NCBI GenBank assembly: GCA_027625915.1 | Contig: JANTQA010000057.1 | Span: 868,001 to 932,000, forward strand | Direction: 5' to 3' | Length of the DNA: 64,000 nt | From: Anaeramoeba flamelloides | Taxonomy: Eukaryota > Metamonada > Anaeramoebidae | In this document: positions 52,912 through 63,486 of the stretch, piece by piece | Numbering within the stretch: position 1 is the first letter of the stretch | How the letters are laid out: each line of letters begins with the position of its first letter | The notes under the pieces: model-generated | Seen by the model: the letters and a program-made list of their open reading frames with translations, nothing else | Databases searched by the model: none | What the model was told of the DNA's origin: nothing | Made by a program: the position numbers and the translations under genes

Positions 52912-55197
52912 TTAATCCTCTTTGTTAATATCACTTAAAATGAGCATTTTATCATTTTTTTCAATAAAGTGAGCGATTCTATTTTTCCCCACCATTGCGG
53001 AAATTAAATGGGAATAATTTTGGTTGTTATAGAAAAAAATGATTGGACCGTTTCCTAATTTTTCCAATTGCTTTTGCAGTTTTTCAGAAAAGGTATGTTT
53101 CTCTCTACTCTTGCCGCCTGTTAGTATTACTTTAAGATCTTCTTTTTCTATTGGCAGTTTTCTCTTTGTATATGGGAAGACAGATTTTAAACCTTCCTTT
53201 GTAAAACGTGTACTGAATTTATCTAATGCAGCAATTCGCACACCGCCATTGACGATATGTAAATAATCACCAGAATAATCCATTATTTGGCTGATTCCTT
53301 TGCCCAGATACAGTATATTTTTAATTTTCTTTGATCGGGAATAAACCGATTCCTTTGGGAAATTTTCATTTAATTGTAGGGGCTTTAACAGCAAATCATC
53401 GAGATTAGTCTTTTCAATTTCATTATTTTTGATCAACTGGCTGATATTGTAAAAGGGTGCTTCGTTAAAGAATTGATCCTTTTTATACATTTTCCTTTGG
53501 TATTTTTTTGTTGGATGGTTGACATTTTTTTCCAGAATTGCAACAAAAAAGCCTCCAGAGTTGAAGTGGTATGGCAAAAACCTCATACATTTATCAAGCT
53601 CCATTTTGTTGCCCAACTCTTCGCTTGGTGGGAATAAGCTTTCTGGGAGATGTTCGTGCAATCGTTCAGGTACCTGGTCATATGAATCAAACCAAATGAC
53701 CTTTTTTGTATTCCTTTTGCGGTTCTTGATTTCCTCTCCTTTAAGAATTGACATTTTGGATAACTCGACTACTCTCCCTCCGCCAGCAAAGAATTTTTCT
53801 TCTTCTTCTTTTGTTAAATTTTTTGGTCTTGTTGTTTTGGAATTATTTTCATCATTTTCATTGTCGTTGTCAACCGTTTTTTGTTTGGATTTGCCCCCTT
53901 TGTTTTTATAGGAGACCGATAACACTTTCCATTTTTTCATTCCTTTTTTCCACTCAAATTTGTTTTCAAACAAAGTTTTGGGATCAACCAAATGGATTGT
54001 ATCTAATCCAAAATAATTCAGGAGCCTTGCAACAACCGCTTCGTTTTCCAATGGGTTCATTGAGCAAGTGGAATAAACTAGCCTTCCGCCTGGCTTGAGT
54101 AATTCAACACCTCTTTTGACAATTTGAAATTGCACATCATGCATCTGGATACCTAATTTTGGAGACCAGTTTTCCCATTCTTTGTTCGTTTTTCGGAATG
54201 TTCCATCACCAGTACAGGGAACGTCTGCTAAAACTTTGTCAAACAGGACTGGTTTTTTTAAACATTTTTCATTTTCATTTTCGTTTTCATTTTCTTTTTC
54301 ATTTTCATTTTCATTTTCATTTTCTTTTTCTTTTTCTTTTTCTTTTTCTTTTTCTTTTTCTTTTTCTTTTTCATTTTCATTTTCTTTTTTTTCCTCATTT
54401 TCTTTTTCAATTTTTTTTTTGAATTTTTTATCAATTTCTTCTTCATATTGCTTTTTTAATTTTTCGTCAAGGGGCACAAGTAGATTTGGAAATAATTGAG
54501 CTTTATAACTTGTAACAATTAAATTAGGCTCTCCTACTTTTTTTAATCGATGGAAAAGTGTATGGCATCGCTTTGAAGATACATCATTTGCAATTACAAA
54601 CCCTTCGTCAGTTTTTTCATTTCCTTTTTCATTCGCCTGTTTTAGTAATTCAATTAACTGTATTGTTTTTGATCCAGGTGCGGCACACAAATCAAGTATT
54701 TTGTCACCCTTCTCAAGATTCAAACAGAGAGGGGGGAACATTGAAACAACCTCTTGGCGAGAAAGGCCTGCTCGTTCGTTCTCTTCACGAAGGAATTTTC
54801 TGAGGGCAAAGTACTTTTTATTTTTTCGAAGCTGCTGTGGATAAGCATTTAGCTGGAAGGCTGTTTTGTTTGGGTACCACTCAAACTGGGTAAGCTCGCC
54901 AGTAAATTCCTTATCAAGATCGATCATAGAATTTAATTCTTTTTTCAAATCAACCAAAAATTCCATTGCAAGACTTTTCGAAGACGAAGTCTCTAACACT
55001 CGGAAAGCAATTGGCAATTTCAATCGGATTTGTTCAAGGAAGCGATCGTATTGCTTTTTTGTTAAAAAGTTCGATCTTTGGAAAATCTCTTCGTAATATT
55101 CAACAAATGTTGGCAACAAAAAACCTGAGTTGAATGGGTCTAGTGTTGAGTCAATATAGCTTTTTGTTTCCTGTTGTTTATTTTCTTCGAGAGACAT
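52912..55197 (-). CDS. NSUN2: NSUN2-type RNA cytosine-5 methyltransferase
   Basis: A single-exon, 761-codon gene starting MSLEENKQQE at 55197. The NOL1/NOP2/Sun fold is clear: FEWYPNKTAFQLNAY and RQEVVSMFPPLCL as in NSUN2; SAM-binding motif DLCAAPGSKT (169-178); VIANDVSSKRC (201-211); catalytic motif ADVPCTGDGTFRK with Cys328; and VYSTCSMNPLENEAVV with the second catalytic Cys378. Both cysteines needed for methyl transfer and product release are kept. The C-terminal half carries the NSUN2-like accessory region. Length matches human NSUN2 closely. The family makes m5C in tRNAs (positions 34, 48-50) and some mRNAs. A Glu/Lys/Asn repeat of ~45 residues (267-311) is inserted between the SAM site and motif IV, encoded by TTTTTC/TTTTCA repeats at 54260-54400. 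Ortholog naming is by sequence pattern, not phylogeny. Confidence 0.93.
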   Translation of the reverse strand: MSLEENKQQETKSYIDSTLDPFNSGFLLPTFVEYYEEIFQRSNFLTKKQYDRFLEQIRLKLPIAFRVLETSSSKSLAMEFLVDLKKELNSMIDLDKEFTGELTQFEWYPNKTAFQLNAYPQQLRKNKKYFALRKFLREENERAGLSRQEVVSMFPPLCLNLEKGDKILDLCAAPGSKTIQLIELLKQANEKGNEKTDEGFVIANDVSSKRCHTLFHRLKKVGEPNLIVTSYKAQLFPNLLVPLDEKLKKQYEEEIDKKFKKKIEKENEEKKENENEKEKEKEKEKEKEKEKENENENENEKENENENENEKCLKKPVLFDKVLADVPCTGDGTFRKTNKEWENWSPKLGIQMHDVQFQIVKRGVELLKPGGRLVYSTCSMNPLENEAVVARLLNYFGLDTIHLVDPKTLFENKFEWKKGMKKWKVLSVSYKNKGGKSKQKTVDNDNENDENNSKTTRPKNLTKEEEEKFFAGGGRVVELSKMSILKGEEIKNRKRNTKKVIWFDSYDQVPERLHEHLPESLFPPSEELGNKMELDKCMRFLPYHFNSGGFFVAILEKNVNHPTKKYQRKMYKKDQFFNEAPFYNISQLIKNNEIEKTNLDDLLLKPLQLNENFPKESVYSRSKKIKNILYLGKGISQIMDYSGDYLHIVNGGVRIAALDKFSTRFTKEGLKSVFPYTKRKLPIEKEDLKVILTGGKSREKHTFSEKLQKQLEKLGNGPIIFFYNNQNYSHLISAMVGKNRIAHFIEKNDKMLILSDINKED

Positions 55198-57733
55198 TTT
55201 TTAAAAAAATGAATTTCTGTGGACCAGTTCTCTCTTCTCCTCAATTCAGAAAAAAACTTGATGGGATTAAGAGAAACGAGAAATTCTTTAGACTGACAAA
55301 TTAAATTTTACTTAAAAATTTCAATTCTGATTGTGTTTTAAAAAATACGTCATTTCTTTTACCTTATTGGAAAAAAGTGTGGAATCGGAGTTTTCGATAG
55401 TGTTGTTCAAAAGGATTAAAATGGATGAATTAGGTACCTTGGGGTTTAACTTAAAGAGCTTTTTCTCCACACTTTTGGAAAATAGACTTATCTTTTCCTT
55501 ATAGATTTCAGTGAGTAAATACATCTTGTACAATTGTCTTTTCATTTTTTGTTTAGTCTTGTCTTTCTTTGGGGATCTTTGTTGAAATGAAAACAAATAA
55601 TAAAAATGAACCAAAAATTATCTTCTCCTTTTCTTATTCGCCTCATTTTTTCATAAATTTGAATAAAATATTCAAATTAAAGAGAACAAAAAACCCTTCC
55701 CACAATATTGTTTCATAACAAAAATAGAATTGAAATGGTATTAATTCAGCAAAAGTAATTTTTTAATACATTTATTTAAGTATCAAAAATTCATAATCAT
55801 TATTAGTAGTACTTTTTCATCTAACTCTGAAATTTTATTCTAGTTGAGCTTCTTCGTCAAAATAAGGTTATCTCTGGATCTATTTTCAAATTTTTATGAT
55901 TCTTTTGAAGGGGGTTTTCGTAAAATATAGATCTATTCAGATTCTTCTAATTTGAAATACAATTTTTTTGAACAATCAATTTGGAAATGATAATTTTATT
56001 TTAAAGAAATGGGAGAGACTTTTATTTATTGTGTTTTATTTTTAATCATGAAACAAAATATGTGATATTTAAAAACCAATCGTATACCCAAGATTGATTT
56101 ATTTTTGAAATTTAACCCCTTGACCTTTTACCAACTTTTTAAAACATAGATCGAGATTTGTTCAAAATTTTTTGAAATTTTTTCAATCTTGTTAAATTTT
56201 TTTTGTTTTTTGGTAAACAAATTTTATCAAATTGTCCTTTTTTGTGAAAAATTTAACCATTTGGTATTGGATTTATAGAATTTTTTTTGTTAATAAGAGA
56301 ACTTTAATAAACCAATGTCATACCCACTTGTTGTTTATTAATGTTTTTTGATTTTTTAATATATACTCACTTTAAAAAAAGTTGAATTCAACTTTTGATT
56401 TGTAAATACTCATTTATATAGCCTACACAGTTTATTTGAGTATTATTAATTGTCAAATAAAAAGATTAAAATTTTTGATCATCTTTTCAAAAAAAAAAAC
56501 ATCTCTAGAATTAAAACCAGTCATCAAAGCTCCCAATTCTCAAGGGTAAATTAAAAATTTATGCTGGTTTTAAGAATTAAAAATTTGAAATGTTAGATCG
56601 ATTTTTCAATCTTTTTTTGGAAAGCTGAATAATATTTTTGTTCCATTTATTTTGCAACAAATAGTTATATTAAAAACAAAAAGCTTCTTTAAAAACAAGA
56701 TTCAGAATTTTTTTGAAATAGTTGAGGTTTAAGTAATAAAAGTTGGATTTTTAAAATGATTTAAAAGGGTTATCTAATATAAAACCACTGTGGGAAGATC
56801 TGTATAAAACAATGTGAAATTGTGCATTTTACCCCTAGAGATCCATAAGAACTTTAAAAGATCAAAATTTTTGGAATTTGAATTATTTCAGATCTAATTC
56901 TGGAATATACGTTGGCTTTGAAAATATATCCCCAACATTATTAATAAAACTACATTTTTTCAAATTTTTTTATCTAAAACTAAAAAATACTTTATTTAGA
57001 ACAAAAAAGGCTTTGTTGTAGATAACACCACGATCTTATTAAAAAGAATCAAACGAGGGAATAATAATAACCATTTTATGAAAAAAATTTCACAAGGAAT
57101 GATAATTGACAACATTTGTGAAAAAGTAAAGTAAAATCAATTAATAGAATAAATCAAGTAACTTCAAATAATAATTCATTATATTATTTATTAATCAAAC
57201 CAACAAATATAATTTAAATCTCCTTTTTTCTTCAAAAATTAATGATTTTTAAGATCTCAAAATTATACTTTTTTTTTTGAACAAATTTTTAATAATTAGT
57301 TAATCAAAGAAAAAAACATACCAAAAGACATTAATAAAAATCCCTGTTATTGTGTTAAATCCTTTATTTTGTCTTTAATCATTTATTTTTTCTTGTATGA
57401 ATGGATCTTAGTTTGAATTTTCTTTGATTCCCAATAAAAAATCGTGTTGAACTTTTTTTCTCCGCTTTCACTTTTTTCCCAAATGGTTTTTTCCTTACAA
57501 TTAGACTTAAGAGTTCTGATTGATCTCAAGATACAAATAACACCACTCAGCAATGTTTTGACATAAACCCCTCCCACATTGATTTAATTTTAGATCGACC
57601 TTACGAGAATTTTTATAAATTCTTCTTATTTTTTCTCATTATACTTTTCTATTTTTCTTTTTTTCTTTTTCTGATCCAATTAATTTCCATTCTACAACAA
57701 ACCCAACCAAAAGAACAAAAAAATAAGAAAAAA
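55198..57733. other. Intergenic region between divergent NSUN2-like and DENN genes
   Basis: The two flanking genes are transcribed away from each other, so both promoters should lie here. A possible small minus-strand frame sits at 55321-55543 (listed separately). The interval 57380-57580 is G+C-richer and open on the minus strand for 64 codons, but has no start in good context and no recognisable motif. 55620-57300 is plain A/T-rich sequence. Confidence 0.6.
55321..55543 (-). CDS. Possible 73-residue small protein
   Basis: ATG at 55543 starts MKRQLYKMYLLTEIYKEK, followed by LFSKSVEKKLFKLNPK and SSILILLNNTIENSDS, a plausible small helical protein; the stop is at 55321. The frame is open for another ~24 codons upstream, through an AACAAAG that could be an acceptor. 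Composition is more coding-like than the surroundings. It begins ~350 bp upstream of the methyltransferase gene in the same orientation. No family recognised. Confidence 0.35.
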
Positions 57734-58390
57734 ATGTTTTTTGATACCTTTTATATTTTAAAACACAAGATCAAAGAAAAAAAAACAGAATTGGCTTTAA
57801 GATACCCAAGCAAAGAAATCGATGAGGAATACAAAAAAATCATTCCCTTTTGTTTTACCGATTTGGATTTTTTAATCCAAGAAAATCAAAAATCTGTAAT
57901 GACTTTTATGTTTACTCTTACGGACGTGAATCTGAAAAGAACATATGGTGTCTGTAAAAGAGTTTTTTTAAATTCAAAGACGGATATTGAATGCTTTATT
58001 TTTCTGAACAAACAGCCCCTGTTCAAGCTCTTTTCACTTCTTTTGTCAATTTTGGAATTGAGATCAAAAAGCTATAAGGGCGCTGTAATTCATTTCTTGA
58101 AGGGCTTATGGAAAAGCCCAATTCCTGAACATTCCAAAAGTTTGAATTTATTGGTTTCATCCGTTCCCAAATTGTTGCCACAAGCTGAATTCCATTTCCA
58201 AAGACCAGACACGTTATTGGATGACTGTGATTCTGATCTTTTGTTTATGCTCTTGGACCCAAGCGCCATTGTATGCCTGGTTGCTTCAGTCTTATTCGAA
58301 AAGAAGATCATTTTTACTTCAAAATCCTTGCACACACTATCAAATTGTATCCAAGCTACAATTGCATTGATCCATCCCTTTTCTTGGCCT
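57734..58390 (+). CDS. DENN-domain protein, exon 1 (uDENN and first half of cDENN)
   Basis: ATG at 57734 in an A-rich context. 219 codons end exactly at TGGCCT|GTTTGT, phase 0. The uDENN part is PFCFTDLDFLIQENQ..FMFTLTD...RTYGVCKRVF; the cDENN part is SYKGAVIHFLKGLWKSPIPE, FQRPDTLLDDCDSDLLFMLL and SAIVCLVASVLFEKKIIFTS, ending in ATIALIHPFSWP. DENN proteins are guanine-nucleotide exchange factors for Rab GTPases and act in vesicle traffic. The DENN module here starts at the N-terminus with no preceding domain. Together with the exon at 63238-63486 the protein is 301 residues. Identification rests on motif order and is strong. Confidence 0.9.
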
Positions 58391-58399
58391 GTTTGTTTT

Positions 58400-58432
<33 letters not shown>

Positions 58433-59631
58433 CAATTCTTTCTTTTTATTTTTTGTGTTCCAAGCCCGCTTTTTTAAAAAAAACTATTTTAAGCTCACCT
58501 TTGAAAAAAAACAAATTCAGAGTGTATTTGAAAAAAACTGTGTTAACTGTTTTTTCGTGAATTTATTAAACAGTTTACAAACTTCAACAGACCTATTTTC
58601 AGGTAATTTATTCCATTAGGATAACATTTTGTTTAAACTACTTTACCAAATTTTTACTGCTAATTCCAAAACAAAAGGAACAAAATTTTCACTCAGCTTC
58701 CCCAAAAGCAAAACCCCGAGAAAAAGAAGATTAAAATAAATCATTAAAGTCAACAATTCTAAAAGGAAATCATACAACAAAACTTCTTTTCGGAAATTAA
58801 TAAAACAAGCTTATTTATGGAATTATAAAATTTGAAAGTTGACTAGATCTTTTCAAAACCTTTTTATTGGAAAGTTGAATGAAAATTTTGAGCTATTTAT
58901 TTTTTACTATTTGTTGTCAAATAAATGGAACAAAATTTTATTCAGTTTTTCATAATTATATCTTATAAATCATGTAATATTTAAATTAGAGAATTCCCTA
59001 AATCAATTTTTATCATTAATTTACTCTTCTAGAATTGGAGGTGTTGAAGATTTATTCTATTTTTTGTGATGTGCTTTTTTTTGGAAAGATGAATGAAAAT
59101 TTTGATCTTGTAATTTTACAATTAACAGTAATTAATATCAATAAGATCACACTTTTTTAAAACTACTTTACCATACAAATATTGTTCCTCAGAAAACAAA
59201 TTTTCAAAAAGAAAAATAATTTTTCGTTCTATTTCCTCCAAATCATAAAAACTCCAAAAAAATTGCTGAATTTAAGGACAACCTTTCCAGGGGAAAACAA
59301 TGAGATAGCTGATAAAAAAACAGTCTTAAAAGAGTTCCATAATCCCAGTCAAATTTAACCACTGAGAATTTCTTTTCCCAAAAAAAATGAAGAATTTCAA
59401 CAAATTTTCATGACTTTTTACCATTCTTAATCGAATCCATAAATTTGATTTTAATATTTTATAATTTATTTTTCAAATGTATAAACACAAAAAAATTCCT
59501 CAAGCTGGTTTAAATATTGTTTTTAGTTACTTTTACAAGTTTGAAATGTTTTCAAATTTGAACTTCTACTTGTAAATCCCTTAAAGTCATTTACTTTTTT
59601 AAAAATTTTCTTTTAAAAATCTCTTTGAATA

Positions 59632-60206
59632 TGTCCCTACTACCCAAAAAACACTAAAAATGGAAAACTGATCAAATACCTTCCATTAAAAAAATTATAA
59701 AAACTAAACGAAAAAATAAAAATAAATAACGTTTCCATTTAACTTTTACTTGAAAACATTTTTTGCCAAAATCATTGAATTCAAAATTGAAATTATGTAT
59801 ATTTTTATATACAATATCTTGTTTTGACTCATTTACTAAAACAAATTCTAAATTATGGGAATTTTCTTTTCACAAAAGGCACTAATTTGGTACTCAATTT
59901 TTTTTTTCTATTTTTAAATGGTAAAATTAAAAAAAACAATTAAACTAAAAAGATAAACTCTTTGGAAAAATATTCTAATTCAATATTTTAACTTATTCTT
60001 TGGTTTCTAAATTTTCTCAACCCCAATTTTTCAAAAAAAAAATAAAAAAGTGCACAGTAATTTCAAAAAATATTTTCGATATTCAAAAGTTGAGAGTGTT
60101 TTTGTTCCAAAAAATTTTATCCCAGGGGTTAATTGAATTAAGTTATAAAGCTAGATTTCGAAAAATATTAATCAAAAAAAAATAGTGCTTAATTTTATTA
60201 AGGACA
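59632..60206. mobile_element. TA-flanked dispersed element, copy 2 (575 bp)
   Basis: Same ends (TGTCCCTACTACCC... and ...ATTAAGGACA) and TA flanks as copy 1 at 48767-49337, with full-length collinearity and scattered substitutions and small indels. It lies in the DENN intron in the same plus-strand orientation as copy 1. No coding capacity. Confidence 0.85.
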
Positions 60207-60720
60207 TATCTTTTTTGTGTTTGACTTTAACTTTGAAACGAGTAATTTTTTTATCCAATTTCTTCAGACTGAAAATTCTTTTTGAGAAGTGAATGTATAA
60301 TAACACAATAACTAAATACCCCCAAGTTGGGAACGTAGTCCTTAAGGGATGAGTAACTCTTATTTATTATTTTTTAAAAGTGCTAGAGCACTTATGTGTA
60401 TAATGATTCAATTAAACTTGATAAAGAAACACTTTTATTTCTTTCGAGAAATAAATTATCATTTTTATAAGAATTTATTTTTTACCAATTAATTTTCAGT
60501 AAAAAAACCTGATCCTTTTTGTTTAATTTTTTGGATTTGAAAAAGAAAAAGTAAAATTTGAAAAACATTTTTTTTTTATATGAAATCTCACTTTTAATAA
60601 TTTTTAAATAGTTTGTTTGGACAAATAACATTGTAGAAATTTAATCTTATTTTAAAAATACAAGAATAATAACAAAATGTTTAGTTCTTGAATTTAGTCA
60701 CTTCAAAATTCCCTCTTTAA

Positions 60721-60896
60721 GGGACTAATCTCTATTAATTTTTTTTTTTACTTCAATTTAATAGCTATTGAGAAAATTTTTTGTCAATTACTTTTATTTG
60801 AAAACCCTGTTTATTTTCAATATTAAACATATTTCGAGATAAGGAATCCTTATTTGGAAATTGGTCAAAAAAAAAATAATAATAGAGACTAGCCCC
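60721..60896. mobile_element. TTAA-flanked MITE, copy C (176 bp), nested in an older repeat
   Basis: Left end GGGACTAATCTCTATT after TTAA (60717-60720); right end AATAGAGACTAGCCCC before TTAA (60897-60900). The flanks, AATTTAGTCACTTCAAAATTCCCTC on the left and AAATAAAGTG on the right, are continuous in the related repeat at 29170-29220 (CACCCTTTTACCAGATTAAAGTG), so the insertion split that repeat. Confidence 0.85.
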
Positions 60897-62278
60897 TTAA
60901 CAAATAAAGTGTTTTTTTAACATTTAACCTTTAACAATAAAAAAAAATACAAATACTTGAGACAACCATTTTCAAAAAGTGATTACTTTTTTTTTTTTTT
61001 TTATGAACACGCCAGAATTCAAAAATTTTCAAAGTTTTCTGTTTTAATAAAGTGTGGTTTTTTTTACAAGTGATTTTCTCCAGACTCCAATCTCTACCCC
61101 CACATTTAAAGGTTGAGTCTTCACTTTTTAAAACACAGAACTTTCAAACAATTTTAAATTTTGGTATTCCTCACTTTTTTAAAGCATAAAATTTTCATAA
61201 AGTTTTAATCCGAAAAAGTTTTCACTTTTTTAAAATCAAAAACTTCAAAAAAGTTTTACAAAAGTCCTCACATTTTCAAAACTACGGGATTATTTTGGAC
61301 TATTTTTGATTTTGTGTGTTTCCAAATTTTTGTCATTGGGGTTATTATTAATTTATCTAAAAATAAACCAAAAACAAAAGAGACAAGGTTTATAATTGTT
61401 TCCAATTTCACCCAATGCTATTGTTTAATATTTGAAAACAATCAACAATAACTAAATTTACAGATTGGTTAGATTTTTAAAAAGGGTAATATAACTATAC
61501 AAATGAAACGATTACTAAACCAAAAGTCAAATGATTCGAATTGAATAATAGTGATAGCAAATATTTGTAGGGGTTAATCTCACACACAACCCTTTTAGTA
61601 ACTCAAACAGTTCTTATTTCTGAAACGCACCTTCTAATAGCAATTTTAAAAAAAAAAATTAAAAACATAACTACAAAAAATATCATAATAATTGACTTTC
61701 TTTTTGGAACCATTTTCTTGTTTGGTTCTCTAGACTTTAAAATTTGCAAATGATCTTGTTTTTAACTTTTAGAAAAAAAAAAAAAAAAACAGACAAATTG
61801 AATCTTCTCAATGGCTTTTATGATCGAATATTTTCTATGCGAACGATGATTAAAATTTAATCGAACCCATTATACTCGATAAAACTTTCAAATTTAGACA
61901 CTTAAAGAAATCCATGAAAGAATAAAATCTAAAAGGTGCAAAAAAATAAATTTACTTTTTTATTTTTCAAACAAAGAAATAATTTTTTGAATTTTACTTT
62001 TGAATTTTGTCCTAAAGATTTTTTCATCAAAAATAACGCTAATAGTTATCAGAACAAGTTAAAAATGATCATTTTTTGTGGGAGCGTGGCATTTTTAAAC
62101 AACCACCATCTTCTCATGAAAAAGGTCTATTTTATTTATTTATTTATTTAGAGAAAGGAGTAATTAAAGAAAATTTATCAAATATAATAAAAAAAAGAGA
62201 AGAAGAAAAATAATTAAAATATATATATAAAATAATATAATCATTTTCATGACCAAATAGAAACTATCCACTGTCGTT

Positions 62279-62660
62279 AGGTTTTTTTGAGTTTTCTATT
62301 TATTTGTGAAGTGTTCTAGGTTTTTTTTACTTTTTGAAATAAACAGAAAATTTTAATAAAATTTCGGTTTATTTCTAAAAATAAAAAAAACCTAACGAAA
62401 ATCGATAGATTTTATAAATAAAACAGAAAACCTCAAGAAAACCCAGGCACTCGACGGCACTCGACGACACGTCCCCATAATACACAGGAGGGGCAAAAAC
62501 CCGATAGAAAGATTATTAAGATAAAAATTCCACAATCCGCGATTAATAATTTGTATTCCACTGTCGTTAGTTTTTTTTTAATTAAAAAAAATGGAGTAAA
62601 ATCTTTAATTTAACTTAATTATTTTGAATTAAAAAAAACCTAGACACTACCTCCGAAGAG
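62279..62660. repeat. Foldback repeat cluster in the DENN intron
   Basis: CACTGTCGTTAGGTTTTTTTGAG opens the first unit. AGGTTTTTTTTACTTTTTGAA faces its near complement TAAAAATAAAAAAAACCT ~50 bp on, and the unit ends AACCCAGGCACTCGACGGCACT. A second unit at 62560-62650 again starts CACTGTCGTTAG and ends AACCTAGACACT. The same words occur at 37290-37530 and 49700-50510. Ends of the family are not resolved. Confidence 0.6.
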
Positions 62661-63237
62661 TGGGGCACTATGTGCCCGAATTTATATATTTTTTACTATT
62701 TTAAGTATTTTTTGTTTTTACTTTATTTTTATTATTTTTTCTTTATTACCTTAAGTTTTCTAACCATAAGAGATTTGATAAAAAAATTCCGACAAGCGCA
62801 ATACATTTCATAATTTTGATTGGTTTTTTGAAATTAAGAAGCCTTGTCGAGGAGAGAATTCTGTGAATAATTTGTAAATGGTTGAAACTGTGAGCGTGGG
62901 GGTGTATATTGTTTAAATAAATATTCCCTACCATGACTTTCTATTATTAGATTCGGATTATCTGCCGACTAATTGATTGAAATTAGTGGAGTTCAACGAC
63001 CCTTTCGCAATCTGTACTAATAGCAGAGTGATTATTGATTCTCTTCAGAAAAAAACAAAAGATTTGTATTTATGGAAAATGAAAAAATAATCAAGGTCTA
63101 TTTTAAAAAAAGCAAACTGTTACAATCAAACATAATAATTGATAAAAAAATTAAAAAAAAAAAAAATAATCTTTTTGTTCTCTCAAATAATAAAAAATAT
63201 TATATTTTCAAAATTTAATTTAATAATTCCACAATAG

Positions 63238-63486
63238 CACATCTTAATACCAATAGTTCCTTATTCTTTATTGCCAACTGTAAATGCGCCGGTACCTTAC
63301 ATTTTGGGTCTTCATAGTTCGTTATTAGTCCATCTAGAAGAAATGGAATTGGAAGATTTAGTTTTTTGTGATCTTGATAATAATAGATTAGAATTTGATC
63401 CCGTAGATATTACAATAATTTCATTCGGTGCAAGAAAATTAATTAAAACTATTAAAAAACAAAAAGCCAACTTAAAAAGTTTGTAA
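63238..63486 (+). CDS. DENN-domain protein, exon 2 (end of cDENN, C-terminus)
   Basis: Starts directly after ACAATAG with HILIPIVPYSLLPTVN, then APVPYILGLHSSLL and LEDLVFCDLDNNRLEF, the standard end of a cDENN module (PIVP.SLL..NAPVPYI.G). The frame then gives a short helix (GARKLIKTIKKQKANLKSL) and stops at 63484-63486. A dDENN domain, usual in full-length DENN proteins, is not visible; the remaining 514 bp of the window shows no further exon. Either the protein is short or the dDENN exon lies beyond the window with a splice site I did not recognise. Confidence 0.88.
   Translation, partial: HILIPIVPYSLLPTVNAPVPYILGLHSSLLVHLEEMELEDLVFCDLDNNRLEFDPVDITIISFGARKLIKTIKKQKANLKSL

Larger units (their letters stand above)
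58391..63237 (+). other. 4.85-kb intron of the DENN gene, with nested transposons
   Basis: Donor GTTTGT at 58391 and acceptor CACAATAG ending at 63237, phase 0; the junction SWP|HILIPIVPYSLL restores the conserved cDENN sequence. A poly-T run (about 58403-58432) begins ~12 bp inside the donor. Contents: a 575-bp TA-flanked element (59632-60206), a repeat related to 1850-2180 (60360-60660), a TTAA MITE (60721-60896) inside an older repeat, degenerate ~55-bp tandem units (61110-61280) and foldbacks (62279-62460, 62560-62660). Confidence 0.85.

Noticed and set aside
54258-54446. Open frames of Lys/Met on one strand and Phe/His/Ser on the other
   Set aside because: Alternative frames of the Glu/Lys/Asn repeat within the methyltransferase gene.
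57383-57577. Minus-strand 64-codon frame upstream of the DENN gene
   Set aside because: G+C content is suggestive, but there is no good start codon, acceptor or recognisable motif; it could equally be promoter or untranslated sequence.
60000-60185. 61-codon frame in the DENN intron
   Set aside because: It falls inside the 575-bp element; the equivalent sequence in copy 1 is not open, so it is not a conserved gene.
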